Shown here piece by piece: positions 11,911 to 25,055 of a stretch of DNA of 64,000 nucleotides (its first letter is position 1; every line of letters starts with the position of its first letter). The notes under the pieces were generated by a model, which did no database searches, was not told where the DNA came from, and saw nothing but the letters and a program-made list of their open reading frames with translations. The position numbers and the translations under genes are program-made. Source of the stretch: Hemibagrus wyckioides (taxonomy: Eukaryota; Chordata; Actinopteri; Siluriformes; Bagridae); the NCBI RefSeq assembly GCF_019097595.1, contig NC_080726.1:16715705-16779704 (forward strand), in the 5' to 3' direction.

Positions 11911-13587
11911 CAGATATTCATAAAAAGTATATGTTAAGTGCATGTTTAGATTGATTTGGTGATTTAGTGTTGCTGCATGTCTGAGAAAATTTCTGTTGTT
12001 ACAGCTGGTGCTTGTCATTTTTCTATTTGTAAGCTTTTTGATAAAACATTCCATCATGCAGCCTGTAATCCACAGAGCTGCAGTGCCACAGTGCACTGAT
12101 GATGAAGATTTAAGAAGATGATGATGATGTGATGATTATGATGAGAAGGAAAAAGAGGAGAAGGAGAAGGATGATGTTCGTGTTGTGCCTCAGATCAGCA
12201 GAATGCAGTGTGCAGAATGAGCACATGACAGTAATGATGCTACTTATACCTCAGAGAAGGTCAGTGCCAAAAAAGAACAGTGTCAGCAGCAGTAAAAAAA
12301 TAGTCTAAAAAAATAATTACTGGCGTGAGTGATACAGTAAAATGAGAACATGACTTACAGTTAACTAGCTTCTTGGTACACTTCCTGTTCTCCTTATAAT
12401 TCACCATGAAAAGCAAAAACAGCTAAAAATGACACAAAAACAGAAAAAGTGAGAAGTGTGTAGAGGTGAATCTCTGTCTCTCAGACAGAACAGAACACAT
12501 TGCTGTTACTGATGACATTAAACATCAAGAGCAGCAAATCACCTCCCCAGCTCAAATCTCTTTGTCATACAGATTAGAACAGATTTAAGACACAATGTGA
12601 TTATAGTAAACGTCAAACATAGCTCTAAATGTAATAAATTATATTCTCACAAGATATTAAATTATCCAATTATCTAACTTTGCTGTTGAACAATTGCAGC
12701 TAAGATATAATAGCTATAATACTCTTTATTATCTCTTTATCTCTTTTTTTGACTGTGACACGCAGTGTAATAATAATGTTTTAAATAACCACTCCAAATG
12801 CTAACAATTTCTAAAAACGTAGTCTTGGGGAGTCTAGTGATTAATGTTCACTAGTGGGTAAGTCCTGTGTGGTCTTAAGCTGACATTTGTTTCTTTGTAC
12901 TTTGTACAAGCTGTTTATTGCTTGTTTGAAACCAGTAACACATCAGTGGAACCAAAAACTCCCACACAGCTGGACTAGTTTATTTCAGCTCTAACTTTTA
13001 ACTACAAAAAGGAAACCACAAAATGTCTGCCATCAAGCATGAAAACTAACAAACCAACAGTCCTCATCCCCCACATCCTGCCACAGGAACAGATCACCTT
13101 TACATTTTACTGCATTTTGCAGAATTCTGCTGCAAAAGTAAAAAGACTTTACATGAAGTTTGAAGTTTTAAGGAACTGTAATAAAAGTACAAAACAAATA
13201 ATAATAATATCCAGTGAGCAGAAGTTATGTCAGAAATGTCTTGTTTGTGTCATCTGACGATTAAATATAATCTCATCTCTGAGTCACTACACAGGCGATT
13301 TTATCTCAGTGTCACACAGTCCAGAAATCAACCAGCTGCCTAACATATCTCTGAATGTACCTAATGTTCTGCTGGTAAATATTGACTTTGGACATAAAGT
13401 CAGACTTAAACCATCAGATCTGATTCCACCCCAATGTCAGAAAAAAACTTTTGATTATTGAGCTTTTTTCAATGAGGAAATGATTCTCTTTATAACTTCT
13501 GTTTTTCTTTTACCAGTTGACTTTGCATAGCTGCTAATTTTCACCTTGGTTTAAAAGGAGAAGGTCCACTTCTGTAATTTATATAGA

Positions 13588-13591
13588 AATA

Positions 13592-13675
<84 letters not shown>

Positions 13676-13677
13676 AA
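13588..13677. repeat. (GAAA)n microsatellite
   Basis: About 22 GAAA units, ending where the LINE relic begins. Confidence 0.95.
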
Positions 13678-13678
13678 T

Positions 13679-14760
13679 CTTGATGAAGTGCTTCGAGAGG
13701 CTCATCATGAGGCACATCAGGACCCAGCTACCACCCTCACTGGACTCCCTGCAGTTTGGGTATCCTCCAAAATGCTCCTTGGACAATGCCACTGCCACGA
13801 CCCTCCATCTGGTCCTCACCCACCTGCACAATAAGGACACATACCTATGAATGCTGTTCATAGACTTTAGTTTAGCATTCAACACAATCATCCCTCAGTA
13901 CCTGAGCTGAGCCTGTTGGGCCTGAAGACCTGCCTCTGCAACAGGATCCTAGACCTCCTGACTAGTAGACCTCAGTCAGTTCGGATCGGCAACAGCATCT
14001 CCAGCCACAGACCAATCCTGTTCACTTTGCTGTCTCACGACTGTGCAGCAATGCTCAGCCTATAAGTTTTCAAGTTTGCCAATGACATGAGCTTGGTGGG
14101 TCTCATCAGCAAGAATCAGTCAGCAAACAGAGAGGAGGTGCAACAGCTTACAGCCTGAATGTAGACAAAACTAAAGAAATGCAAAACTTTAGGAGAGCAC
14201 AGAATGGCTATCCTCCACTGAACATTGATGGATCCTCTGTGGAGATCATCAAGAGCATTAAATTCATTGGTGTTCATCTGGCAAAGAACTTCAACTGAAC
14301 ACTCAACACCAGCTCCATCAGTAAGAAGGCCCAGCAGCATCCTGACACAGACATTTACACCACACACTGCATCTGCAAAGCCAACAGCACTGTGGATAAA
14401 CCCACACACCCCTCACACACACACACACACACAACCCTCATGCCATCTAGAAAAAGGTACCAAAGCATTCGGGCCCTCACAACCAGACTGTCTAACAGTT
14501 TCTTTCCCGGAGCCATCAGAATCCTCAACACCCAGAACTGAGCAGTCACAGACACACACACACACACACACTACTGTGTGAACTGAAATGTATTGAACTC
14601 AAACACACTCAAACACTCATTCAATATACATCCATGTCTATAGCACCACCCATATTAAAACTATTTACATGCTAGCTGTCTTACACATTCACTCAGTTGC
14701 TGCTTTGCACACCACATTTCAATCACGTCCTGCTCTCTGACCACATTAACCAATCTCTAT
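13679..14760 (+). pseudogene. Non-LTR retrotransposon reverse transcriptase relic (L2/CR1-like)
   Basis: Broken reverse transcriptase coding sequence. In shifting frames one reads a fingers-region segment with LQFGYPP, the block [13 protein letters not shown] (the FxDFSxAFNT core of LINE reverse transcriptases), a segment like LNVDKTKEM, then FIGVHLAKN, and finally the 3' block with RYQSIRALTTRLSNSFFPGA and a short tail. Several in-frame stops, a lost catalytic F-ADD block (read as FANDM) and missing 5' and endonuclease parts make it inactive. The family name is from motif memory; a database search would settle L2 versus CR1/Rex. Confidence 0.75.
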
Positions 14761-14769
14761 ACTAGGCTA

Positions 14770-15290
14770 TTTCCAAGGAACAGCCAAACTATACACAGAT
14801 CATTTCTATCCAAAGAGTGACAAGGGAAACTCTAGGTCATAGCTACAGCATGGTACTGTTAGAACCTGGAGCACCTGCAGGAAATTCAGATCATGTTATG
14901 GTACAGTTAATAGCCACACACATGCAGAAACTGAAACTGAAGAGATGTGTGCTGCAGTGAAAGAGCTTGGAGAATGCCTAGACCTAGGGCTGCCATTCTA
15001 GTCATCTACAGTGTCTCCATCTGTGTATTAATCTTAATCCATTTTTTCCATTTTTAATTCAGAACATTTTCATACCAAATGCATAACCACAGAGTTCAGC
15101 CTCTAATGTGGGAACAATTCTTTTAAACCATTTTGATTAATGAGCATTTTCATGAGGAAATGATACCCTCTAAAGGTTCTGCTTTCTTTCTTAATCATAT
15201 GACTTGTCATGTATGTTTTATCCAAAAAAAAGAACATTACAGTAAATATCTGATATATCTCAATGTCAGTACAAAACATACTGTTGTGTG
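14770..15290. other. Intergenic, no feature seen
   Basis: Nothing recognisable between the LINE relic and the Tc1 derivative. Confidence 0.5.
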
Positions 15291-15296
15291 AACATA

Positions 15297-15835
15297 CAGC
15301 TCTGGAGAAAAAAATAAAAGACCACTGCAAAATAATCAGTTTATTATGTTTTTTTCTTACAGGTACATGTAATGGTGAGATGAACAGTTTTGTTTCACTT
15401 TTTTGTGAACTGCTGACAATATTTCTCCTAAATTTAAAATATAACTATTGTTATTTAGAGTGTATATTTAAAGGAAACACATCAAAATAACCCAAGATTA
15501 TTATTTGCAGTATTTGCAGAGCTTTAATAACCCAAATAAAAAAAATGCAAATCATTTGTAAACAAATTGTGTTAATGCTTTGGCTAAATAACATTAAGAA
15601 ATCAGTATTTGGTGGAATAACCCCGATTTGCATGCGTTTTGGCTCCATGCTCTCCACCAGTTTTTCACATTGCTGTTGGGGAACTTTATACCACTCTTTT
15701 TGCAAAAAAGCAAACAGCTCAGCTTTGCTTGATGGTTTGTGACCATCCATCTTCCTCGTGATGACATTCCAGAGGTTTTCAATAGGGTTCAAATCTGCAG
15801 ATTGGGCAGTCGTCTCTTATTTTTTTCCAGAGTTG
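15297..15835 (-). mobile_element. Tc1-like deletion derivative
   Basis: Inverted ends beginning CAGCTCTGGAGAAAAAAATA on the left and CAACTCTGGAAAAAAATAAG on the complementary strand at the right, flanked by TA at 15295-15296 and 15836-15837. The - strand between them keeps the transposase C-terminus: NPIENLWNVITRKMDGHKPS, the DDE Glu block, then QQQCEKLVESM. At 539 bp it has lost the N-terminal two thirds and is non-autonomous. Confidence 0.88.
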
Positions 15836-15837
15836 TA

Positions 15838-16375
15838 CAGTGTGTACGCTATCAGAAGACATCGTATGACAAGTAGGAGTAGAGTAGACTCTTTTCACCA
15901 GGAACCAGCAGCATAAAATTCCTGGAGCTCAGGAATAAAGTGACTATTGTGCTGTACCTGTGTGAGAGGTAATGCTATTGGAGGTGGGCCAGGAATAATA
16001 GCATTCCTATTAATAGCACAAGAAAAAACGTAAGATACAGGAACGATTTGCTGAGAGATAAACATGGCTAGTGTGTGCTGATGGGGTCGTTTCCTGTTAA
16101 AGCTGATGGAAGTGGCTGATTAGGCAGTTTATCACTAAGGGTTTAGAGCTTGGCATGAACATTTTGGGATCTTTTGTCAGATGTCATGGAGACAACGTGG
16201 AGGAGGTTGTTTGTTGTTTGTGTAGGATGTGGTGTATTGGAGTCAGAGAGACACCATGATATTCTTCACTGTCTTCACTACCTGCTGCAGGAGACAGTGA
16301 AACAGCTGGTATGTGAGTGCTTTGAGAACTGTGTGGTTCAATACTGCCTCTACAGGAGACTGATGGATGTGCACT
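15838..16375. other. Intergenic, no feature seen
   Basis: A 68-residue open frame at 16174-16380 has no recognisable domain and no coding support. Confidence 0.45.
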
Positions 16376-16379
16376 GTTG

Positions 16380-16560
16380 AGTGGTGAAACTGGTTTTCAT
16401 AAAGTCCACATTCAACACTTTTGTCTTAACACCATTAAGAGACAGATTGTCAAGGTCACACCAATCCACCAGCTCAGCTCTCGCTCTTTCTACTTGTTGC
16501 TGTAGCTGAGCCTCTGTGGTATTATCAGTCTTATCCCACAGAAATTACATCCTAGATTAT
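16380..16560 (-). pseudogene. LINE reverse transcriptase relic, downstream part
   Basis: The complementary strand reads ARAELVDWCDLDNLSLN then GVKTKVLNVDF, which matches the post-palm block of L2/CR1-type reverse transcriptases (xxLVxWCxxNNLxLNxxKTKExVVDF). It belongs with the fragment at 17690-17860 in the same orientation. Confidence 0.65.
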
Positions 16561-17689
16561 TGTTGCCATTTTCCAACCTGTTATTCACCTACATGCTATT
16601 TTCTTCTATTTTAAGGTAAGCAAATATAAAGTCATCAAAAAAGGCAGAGCAATGTCCTCTGTCTGCTGAGAGGTAGAGAGAAGCCCTACAGTCAACTAGA
16701 CTAGGATTCAGGGTTTGATTTTACCCACACTGAATACTTCATAAAACACTGATGAAATAATTTACATGCACAGAATTTTAGGTTGAACAAATTAAGTTTT
16801 TAAAATAAATTCAAAATGTTGTAAAAATTTTCATGACACAAATGAAATTGGAGAAAAATATTTTTGTTCATCCTAAATAAAAGCAATTTTTGTACATTTT
16901 ATTGTTTTGCTCACTGTATCGCCACCTTGTGGCCATTGAGGGTGAGACTGCTCTGCTGACTGACTATCATTCACCATACACATGAGGTGAACAATAACAG
17001 GTGGTTTCTCTGCTTTCATGTACAGAAACAGGTTTGAGTCTCCACCCTTTCTGTAGTGACAGGAAACTGAATGAGTAATAATGAGAATGACAAAAATAAT
17101 GACAAAACAATTACCTTGTTTAAGGTGTCATGTTACACTGCCCCTCCTGATGCCCCTATACTTCTGTTATGATGTGAGATGTTGTGAAACAGTAATAATG
17201 AAGTGAGATAAGCATTTCCCTTAAGAGGAGGAAGCAATTTTGGGGCTTTCCCATGTTCCTCCTACTGCTTTCTTCCTGGAATAGTGCGTATGAGTGAATA
17301 GAAGAACCTTCCTTCTGTCTCTTTTATTCTAATTTGCCCAGAAAACAAGTACCAACTCGCCCTCAGAAGCACGTATTGTGTCACAAAATAATGATGTTGA
17401 CTGTATCAGCATAAATACAGGATCTACTGCTCTTGAGCTCTAGGCATCTGAAAAAAAAAGACAGCTTTAAATTTAAAAAAGGGAACTTAAACAAAAAAAA
17501 AATTTAATTTAAAAATAGAATTCAACTTCAAATAAGTCAACTTCTTTTATTAAAAGAGATGTCTAAAAAAAAATACCAAAAGTTTTATGCAGACATCATT
17601 ATTATTTAACTATGCAGACAGATGCAACACACACATACACACACACACAAACACCACATACACACATACATGGGGGCGCCGTGTCTTAA

Positions 17690-17860
17690 GGGGTCTGCCC
17701 ATAAGGAAGCCTGTGGCCAGCTCCACATGGTGATGTTAATCCCCAGATCTCTGAGCTTCATGAGGAGCTCAGCATGAATAGTGATGTTAAATGCTGAGCT
17801 GCAATCAATAAACAGCATTCTCACACAGATGTCCTTTCTCTCTAGGTGTGTGTGTGTGTG
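17690..17860 (-). pseudogene. LINE reverse transcriptase relic, upstream part
   Basis: The complementary strand reads VRMLFIDCSSAFN then ELLMKLRDLGIN, the FxDxSSAFNT core of LINE reverse transcriptases. It is separated by about 1.1 kb of unrelated or decayed sequence from the downstream block at 16380-16560. Confidence 0.75.
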
Positions 17861-18900
17861 TGTGTGTGTGAGTTCTACACACTGGAGATGGTCCATGGCT
17901 GTAGATGAGCAGATGTGAATTTTAACTCGCAGCTCAAACTACTCAGGAAGTGAGATGGGATGTGGTCATTATTACCCCATCGATCACATCATTATAGCAT
18001 TAACACCTAATTACACGGTGTCTGTTTATCGTTTTGAAATGACATTTAACCTGAAAACTAGAAATTATAACTCACTGTAGACTCCAAGTGAAACTCAGGG
18101 CTAATGGCAACATGTAACTTTACCAATAAGGACATCACTCTCTCTTTTTTATTTAAACCCGATTTATTCAACTCTTTCACATTCACTCTTTATATTTAAA
18201 ATGAGCTCTTTTTAAAGTTATTTCTTTTATTTAAAGTTAACAATGTTTTCATTTAAAGTTGCCTCTTTTTTGCCATTGTTTGAATTTTATTTCTCTCGCC
18301 ACACTCCCCACATGGTGAAGGGGAGAAAAAAAAATTGATTGATTTTTGATTTCTTTTCTAGTTAATTTCTTTTCCTGCTAGATATTGTAAATAAATAATT
18401 TCCAGTATTAAAAATCTTTCTTTCCCATGTTTCTCACTGTTGTTGTGTACTTCACAAGGTTATCTATAAAAAAAGGGAAGACTTGGAAATTTGAGATGAA
18501 TGTTAACTATTGAAAGCTCATGCTTTACTGCTAGTGTCTGTCATATTAGCCAATTGAAATAATACAAAATGAGAAATTTATAAATAGCTCAACACCTTTT
18601 GGGGTTACTCGGTACTGAGTAAAACAGGTATTAGCTAAAATGTGGCCAGAAAACCTCAAGATGTGGAACAGAAGGTTAGAACCTGTTCCTGAGTAAAATG
18701 GACAAACTGATGAGTTTCAGACGACGGATTATTATAGGGTATTACTCTGATGTGTTACACTGAGGATTAGATTCAGGTGTGTTTGTGTTACATGTGTGTG
18801 TAGGGGGCATTAATGAATAAAATAGTAAAACTACACAATGAATGCTGACTATCATACAAAACTTATCCCTGAATTGATATAGTTGTGTAATATAAATATA
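17861..18900. other. Intergenic, no feature seen
   Basis: AT-rich sequence with T-rich direct words near 18130-18270. No gene or named element recognised. Confidence 0.45.
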
Positions 18901-19605
18901 TTAACCCTCCTGTAATGTTGCGGGTCAAATTGACCCATTTTGCAGTAAAAAAATATGTAGGAAAACATATTTTACAGTCACTCTAAAATCTATTATAATA
19001 TACATTGCTCTTTGATTAATTATTTACATATCCCAGCTCTCACCACCAAATGGTGATCAAAATAAGACAGTGATCAGGAACTGTGAACTAGCTGTTGGGG
19101 GTCAACTCCAGGGAACTTTCTCCCATTCAATGCTTTGTTTGAGAGTATTACCTATAGGCTTTTTGTATTATCACACCTTCAAGGCCTACCCACTCAAAGC
19201 CTTTAAAAATGCAACGTATGTGCCTTGTTAATTAATTAGTGTAACCAACATATAAAACAAAAACGGTTTATTTCACATATTTGCAACTCCCCCCATGTTT
19301 ATATACTGTTGGGTCAGTTTGACCCAGCAGCCAAAGTGAACGCTTAATGGGGTCAGAAGTGTCAAATACTATTTGTTTCTTTGCAACTGTGAGACATATT
19401 TCACCCCAGTCACTCTCTCACACACACACACACTCCCTATTCTCTTGACCTCTTCTATAAAGTGTGAGAACGCAGGTGTTGTCATGACTTTTGATGGGAA
19501 CCTTTTCTGTTCCTGTCGGCAAACTTGGCAGGGGAGGGGCAAAACATATAAAGATTCTCTGCATGGGAGTCCTACCAACATTACACTCTGCAGGTACATA
19601 TGATA

Positions 19606-20093
19606 CACCTATCAGACATAACATAATGAAGCATGGACTCCACTAGATCCCGGAAAGGTGTGCTGTGGTACCCAGCTTGTCTTCTTCCCCATAGCAATTT
19701 GAGCAACAGTAGCTCATCTGTTGGATCGGATCACACGGGCCAGTCTTGTGCATCAATGAGTCTTCGCCACCCATGACCCTGTCTCTGGTTCACCACTGTT
19801 CCTTCCTTGGACCACTTTTGATAGACACTGACCACTGCAGACTGGGAACACCTCACAAGAGCTGCAGTTTTGGAGATGCTCTGATCCAGTTATCTAGCCA
19901 TCACAATTTGGCCCTTGTCGAACTCAAATCCTTACACTTGTCCATTTTTTCTGCTTCTAACACATCAACTTTGAGGACAAAATGTTCACTTGCTGCCTAA
20001 TATATCCCACCCACTAACAGGTGCCATGATGAGGAGATCATCAGTGTTATTCACTTCACCTGTCAGTGGTCATAATGTTATGCCTGTTCAGTG
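19606..20093 (-). mobile_element. Tc1-like deletion derivative nested in the piggyBac-like element
   Basis: Ends read CACCTATCAGACATAACAT (left) and CACTGAACAGGCATAACAT (right, complementary strand), flanked by TA at 19604-19605 and 20094-20095. The complementary strand keeps broken pieces of a Tc1 transposase N-terminal helix-turn-helix region (WSVSIKSGPRKEQW). No DDE core remains. Confidence 0.8.
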
Positions 20094-20118
20094 TATACAT
20101 CTGTTAAAGCTTTACAAA

Positions 20119-20352
20119 ATGAACAGCAGAAGTAAAAGGGTGACAGCCCTGGAGGCTCTGGCACACATTTTTGATCATGACAGTGAAATAGAGGAGGATG
20201 TGTCTGAAGATGAAGACCATTTTGAGGTCAATTCTGAGTCTGATGATTCTGATTATGAACCAAGTGAGGAAACCGCTATTCATATTCCTCCAAGCAAGAC
20301 AGTCACATCAAAAAATGGTTTACTTTTAAATGCAAGATACAAATCCTCATGA
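20119..20352 (+). pseudogene. piggyBac-like transposase N-terminal fragment
   Basis: A 77-residue frame starts MNSRSKRVTALEALAHIF and continues into a strongly acidic Ser/Asp/Glu stretch, the usual look of the N-terminus of piggyBac-family transposases. It then stops; the DDD catalytic domain and the C-terminal Cys-rich region are absent. It lies inside a TTAA-bounded element, which supports the call. The ATG is 26 bp past the nested Tc1 end. Confidence 0.65.
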
Positions 20353-20789
20353 CTCATTTGCCTTTATTTTAAGTCAGTGGGTCAATTTAACCCTGAAGAG
20401 AAGATGTTTTCTCGTGTTAATTTAGCAACATCACCCCGTAAAAAAAGAATAGAAGAATTTTCAATAAAATGTTGAAAATATTGAAAATAATATTATTTTT
20501 CAAATAAAACAAAAATATGTCAAGAAAAAATATTATATTTTATATGTATGTCTTTCTAATGTACATTAAAAAGTTTTAAAATGCATTTTGTAGGAAAAAC
20601 GAGTGAATTATCCTCTTCGAGCCATGATCTGTGAGAGGTAAAGAACACCATCGCACTAAATATTGATTGAAATGGTTAGTAATGGATTTAATAATGAGAT
20701 ATAAACAATGTTTAGTGGGATTTTTTCAAATCCCAAACTGACCCAGGAACATTGCTGTTCCTGAGAAATGAACATAACAGGGGGCTTAA

Positions 20790-23700
20790 TATAATTAATA
20801 TATTAATATAATTAGTATATAAGTAATATAAGTTTTTGTTAGATGTTTGTTAACAAGCTCAAAATTTCAAAAATATTTTGTTGTTAGACGTTTTTGTGTC
20901 AACATATACACTAGACTCCATAGTTTTGAAGGTAATGATCTGTGTGTAAGTGGATCTCCTTCATCACTTCCTCAATGTTACTAGAAATATTGTATAAGCG
21001 ACTGATTCCCAAGGGCAACACTGACGGGAAAAATCACCAGGGGGTTTGCAGTTTTGGGTTTCAGTAACCAGGATGTAGGAAACATGCAACGATTTCACAG
21101 AGAAGAGAACGTCTGCTTTAATACTGCACACAAGCTGTGTATTAGTGGGAAGTAAAATGCTATGAGGAATATGTTTTCTGTAATTACTTACTGTCTTGGT
21201 TAGGTTTAAATTTCTAAGTGAACACTTACGATGTTGGGATTTAGTTTATTGTATCATCTAGGACAGGACGAGTCACTGAAAGATTGTATGTGAAAATTCT
21301 GTAAATTATACATGCATCAATTCAATACATAAATCATGAGCTGAATGTCAGCAGTTTCCAACCCAGCTGAAGGTTTTACACACCACCATCATCCAAACAT
21401 CCAACACCATCATCCAAACGAATCATTTTGGAAAAATGGGCTTTATCTCTCCAGGACACTTTCACAGAATATATATTAATACATTTTATTTTTCTCTTTT
21501 ATTTATGTCATTAATGTTATCATTTTATTTATATCAATTTAGAAGTAAATGTAAGCAGCTAATAATCCCATGTTTAACTAAACTGGAGTGGTTCTGCTAG
21601 AGCAGTTCTGATGAAATAGATGTATATAATTTTTATTATGATTTTACAGTACAATACTGATTTCTTGATTTCCCGAATCTTATTTATGGGGCTGTCATAA
21701 ATCTATAATTTATCTGTTATATAAAAGGAATATACAAAGTCCAGGTTTATGCCGTGCCATTATGCTGTAAAGATCAACGTTTGAGAACATGTTTTTGGAT
21801 CTTTTGGATTTCTGTATTTCATCTGCTTTCAGAAATGTGAGAAGATTAAAGAAAACCCAGGATCTCTGTTCTGCTCTCACAGTGTTTATTTATCATGCAG
21901 TGGGTTCAGTTTAACCCTTAGAGCTTATAGTTACTGCAAATCAATATTATGTTGTTCTCACTGGAGGCTCCAGGAAGTAAAGAGCGAATGTGGGAGGGAA
22001 GGATGGTGTATTTAAACAGTAGGGATAGGTTGGAGCCAAGCAGGGAAGACAAACAGATTACAAAAGAGCACAGTCCAATAAATAACACAGAGCAAAGCGG
22101 GCAGCAGGAGCAGTGTGGAAAATATTCACAGAAACCTTAAACCTGGAGAGCAGATAAACACAACTACACATCAGAACAGTAAGTAAAGTATTTCAAGGTA
22201 AAAGCTTCACTACAATGCCCTTTTCCAAACTGATTTTTTAAATTAAGTCTATCACACGAAAGTATTTCTCAGAGACGTCCTCTGTCTCCGGTGAGCTACT
22301 CACTGTCATGGTTCAGGATTTATTTTGGAATTATTTCATTTGCATATTTTGACTGTGTTGTGTTTTAAACTCATACTTTTACTACTGTATATTTATTTTG
22401 GTTTTGCTGATTTGTTACAGCAAAATGCTATTTTATTATTTTACAGGACTTCACTGTACATAGGACATAGTGGGAGATCTATATAAATTTAAGTTTATAG
22501 TATATACCTGGAAAACACATAGCCAGTATACTGCTAATAAAAAGTGCAATAAATAACAAAAGCCTGAATAAAATTGACTGTAATAAAAATAAAAATAACT
22601 AAACTAAAAATAAAAGTAACTGAGCTGCAGTGTTATTTTTAATGTTATGAGCTCCTCTTTGAAAATGTTTGAACTCTCACTTGCTTTATGTGCTACAGGG
22701 TATTAAAACATTATGTTACAGGAAAATCTGTGCTCTCTCATTCATTCGGTTTTTATAAATACATAACTAATTATGTAATTTGGCTTTTTATTTTCACTAC
22801 ATTTCCATAAAAGTAGCTCAGCAACATTCAGTGGCAGTACCTGAGATTGTTTGTAAGTACAGATGCCAGATTAACCGCTAACCCGAGACCAGCATGTGTG
22901 GTATGATGATGATGCAGACAAGCCAAGCTGACCTCGATTTGGGATCACATGTGCAAGAGGAAAACATGTAAGCGGTTTCATTATCAGTCACAGAGAATGC
23001 TCAGTTGGTTCTGCAGCAATAGTGAATGAACTGACCTGCATTTAGATCTTTGGCAAAAGCCTCAGTGAATAATATTGGAAATTGTGGGTGTTTATTGGCA
23101 TGTTTACTGACAGCGTCACTTCGGACTTTTTGTTAAGGAAAATGTCGTTAAGGAAAAAACATCTGTTCTCCAGGTTGCCTAAAGGTGTCAGATGTAAAGG
23201 AAAAAGAAACAGTTCTGTATGTGTCAATTTTATGCAGCATCTCTTCCTTAGTTACATTGAAATTATTTATTTATTTATTTATTTTGTGTGTGTGTGTGTG
23301 TGTGTGGTGCATTGAACGTTTTCTAGTTGGAGTCTGGGTATTTTGAGTGTTTGAGTTGTAAGAAATACAGCAACAGAAATATTGTCTACTATCTGAGTGT
23401 CTAACTGCAGATAGACGTCCAGATTTTTGTCAAGATGAGTGAATTGTTTTCATAAGGAAATATTAATGTGGATATTATTTCATATTACAAATAATACAAA
23501 CAAAACCACCTGAATGAGCAGGTGAGGATGAGGATGAGGATGATGTGTGGGAGTGATCAGTTTCTGTGGGAATGGTTAGTGTGCACCTCTAATCCAATGA
23601 GCTTTTGCACAATAACAATACAATAATGTCTGTAATATAATATAACTTTATTTCTCTAACACTCCCTAGTAGGGATGTAACAATCCGATATGTGTAAATA

Positions 23701-25055
23701 ATGTTATAGACTAGTAAACTGATTGGTCTGTAATTCTTTATAGTCCTTCTGTTCTTCATCATCATCATCATTCACAAATCAACTGCAGGTCTTTTACAGA
23801 TTCTACACAAAGTTCTTGCAGGAAATGGAGTCATATCATATCATTCCATAGCAGAAACCGGTGATATTTTCACATTTTTGATTTGTGGTTTATTCATTGA
23901 AATCTTATTATATTTTATATAAAAGCCTGACCTTTACACTCCACTGACTGCTCTTAGATTTTATTCACTATAATCAGATCAAGTGAATGAAACATGACCT
24001 CCTGGTTTCAGCACAATTTACAGCCTTTGTTAAAGCAATGGAATGTTTTAAATAGATATGTTCAAAACACTTTTGTAGAATAGCTTAAAGACGTGGAGGT
24101 AACTCGATCCCTGTATAGGTTCAGGAAAATACACACTGTACAAAATCCATGTGTGTAAAAGGTCTGTAGACTATAGTGCAATACAAGGTGAGGTAATGCT
24201 GCGTGACTGCAGGTTGAGCTCGATGTACCACAATGTAAGTGAGGCTGAGAGCAGTGACTATCCTCCGTACAGCCAGAGGTATGAAGGACATGTGGTGCTT
24301 TTTACCACACTGGAGCAGATGATTAGCGAAAGCTTCCAAGTTCACTCACATTCTCATGTATTTATGACATTTGGTTTCTTTTCTACACAGAAGTGAGCAA
24401 CCCAGCACTTCCTAATGTCTGAAGAGGCTGTGAAAGAGCCTTTCCAGCATCTTCATTCTGTTAATGTCACTAGGCTACAGTCACTGGGGTCCTTAAGATG
24501 CTCAGTTTATGTTTCTGACACCAGACAAATCATTTTACATGATTTTAAAGACTTCATAAACAAAACAGTGTAATTTGTTTACACATCCTAAGCACTCTGG
24601 ACCTGATGCCATCTGGTCAGTCCTGTGGCTTTCCTCATCTGCTTCCTCCTGCCCTGATTAGTGGTGGACAGCTATAAGTGAGAAGAAAGAGAATGATCTT
24701 CAGGAGGCAGGGGAGAGCAGAGGGAATGTTAAAGTTCAGCTTCTTGTCTCACTCCACTCTTCCCTCAGCCACTTTCCTTGTGACTCTCCACCTTTTTATG
24801 CAGAAGTCCTGTACATATCACTTATGTTATTTTTGTAAGATAAACACTATAAATAATTTCAGAGGTCAGTTTCAAAAAAGTATGCACCATTTGGCACCCT
24901 TGATCATCACACGCTTTTCCCAAAAACTATTCCCACAAAGTGGATGAGTAGTAAAAAATTTCGATCTAAGAAGATCGAAATACAAAGAAGTCCAGTTAAA
25001 AGATGGAATCACACAGTTGATAAGCATGACTTTTCCCAATCTCTGGAACTAAGAG
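20790..25055. other. Gene-poor interval upstream of tmprss4
   Basis: No supported gene. A 63-residue frame at 21949-22140 ends near a GTAAGT-like site (22180) and could be an untranslated first exon, but nothing confirms it. Simple repeats lie near 23262-23306 (TTTA then GT). A 9-bp-stem hairpin is at 24959-24980. Confidence 0.5.
24959..24980. other. Short perfect hairpin
   Basis: TTTCGATCT and AGATCGAAA are exact reverse complements separated by a 4-base loop. No function is evident. Confidence 0.6.

Larger units (their letters stand above)
8991..13587. other. Gene-poor interval downstream of il10ra
   Basis: No supported gene. It holds a long (AT)n run at 10203-10292, a second copy of a dispersed repeat at 11690-11910, and GAT/GAAG-rich simple sequence near 12090-12175. 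Open frames are short and lack domains. Confidence 0.6.
18901..20789 (+). mobile_element. piggyBac-like element with internal deletion
   Basis: Bounded by TTAA at 18901-18904 and 20786-20789, the piggyBac target. The inverted termini read CCCTCCTGTAATGTT on the left and GCCCCCTGTTATGTT on the complementary strand at the right. Repeated GGGTCAAxTTGACCC words lie inside both ends, as in fish piggyBac-like elements. Between them only the N-terminal end of a transposase-like frame remains (20119-20352), and a Tc1 element sits inside at 19606-20093. Non-autonomous. Confidence 0.75.

Noticed and set aside
13541..13891. 116-codon - strand frame
   Set aside because: Translation of the (GAAA)n microsatellite and antisense of the LINE relic.
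21949..22140. 63-codon frame ending near a possible splice donor
   Set aside because: No domain, no partner exon found; could be an untranslated exon but this cannot be supported.
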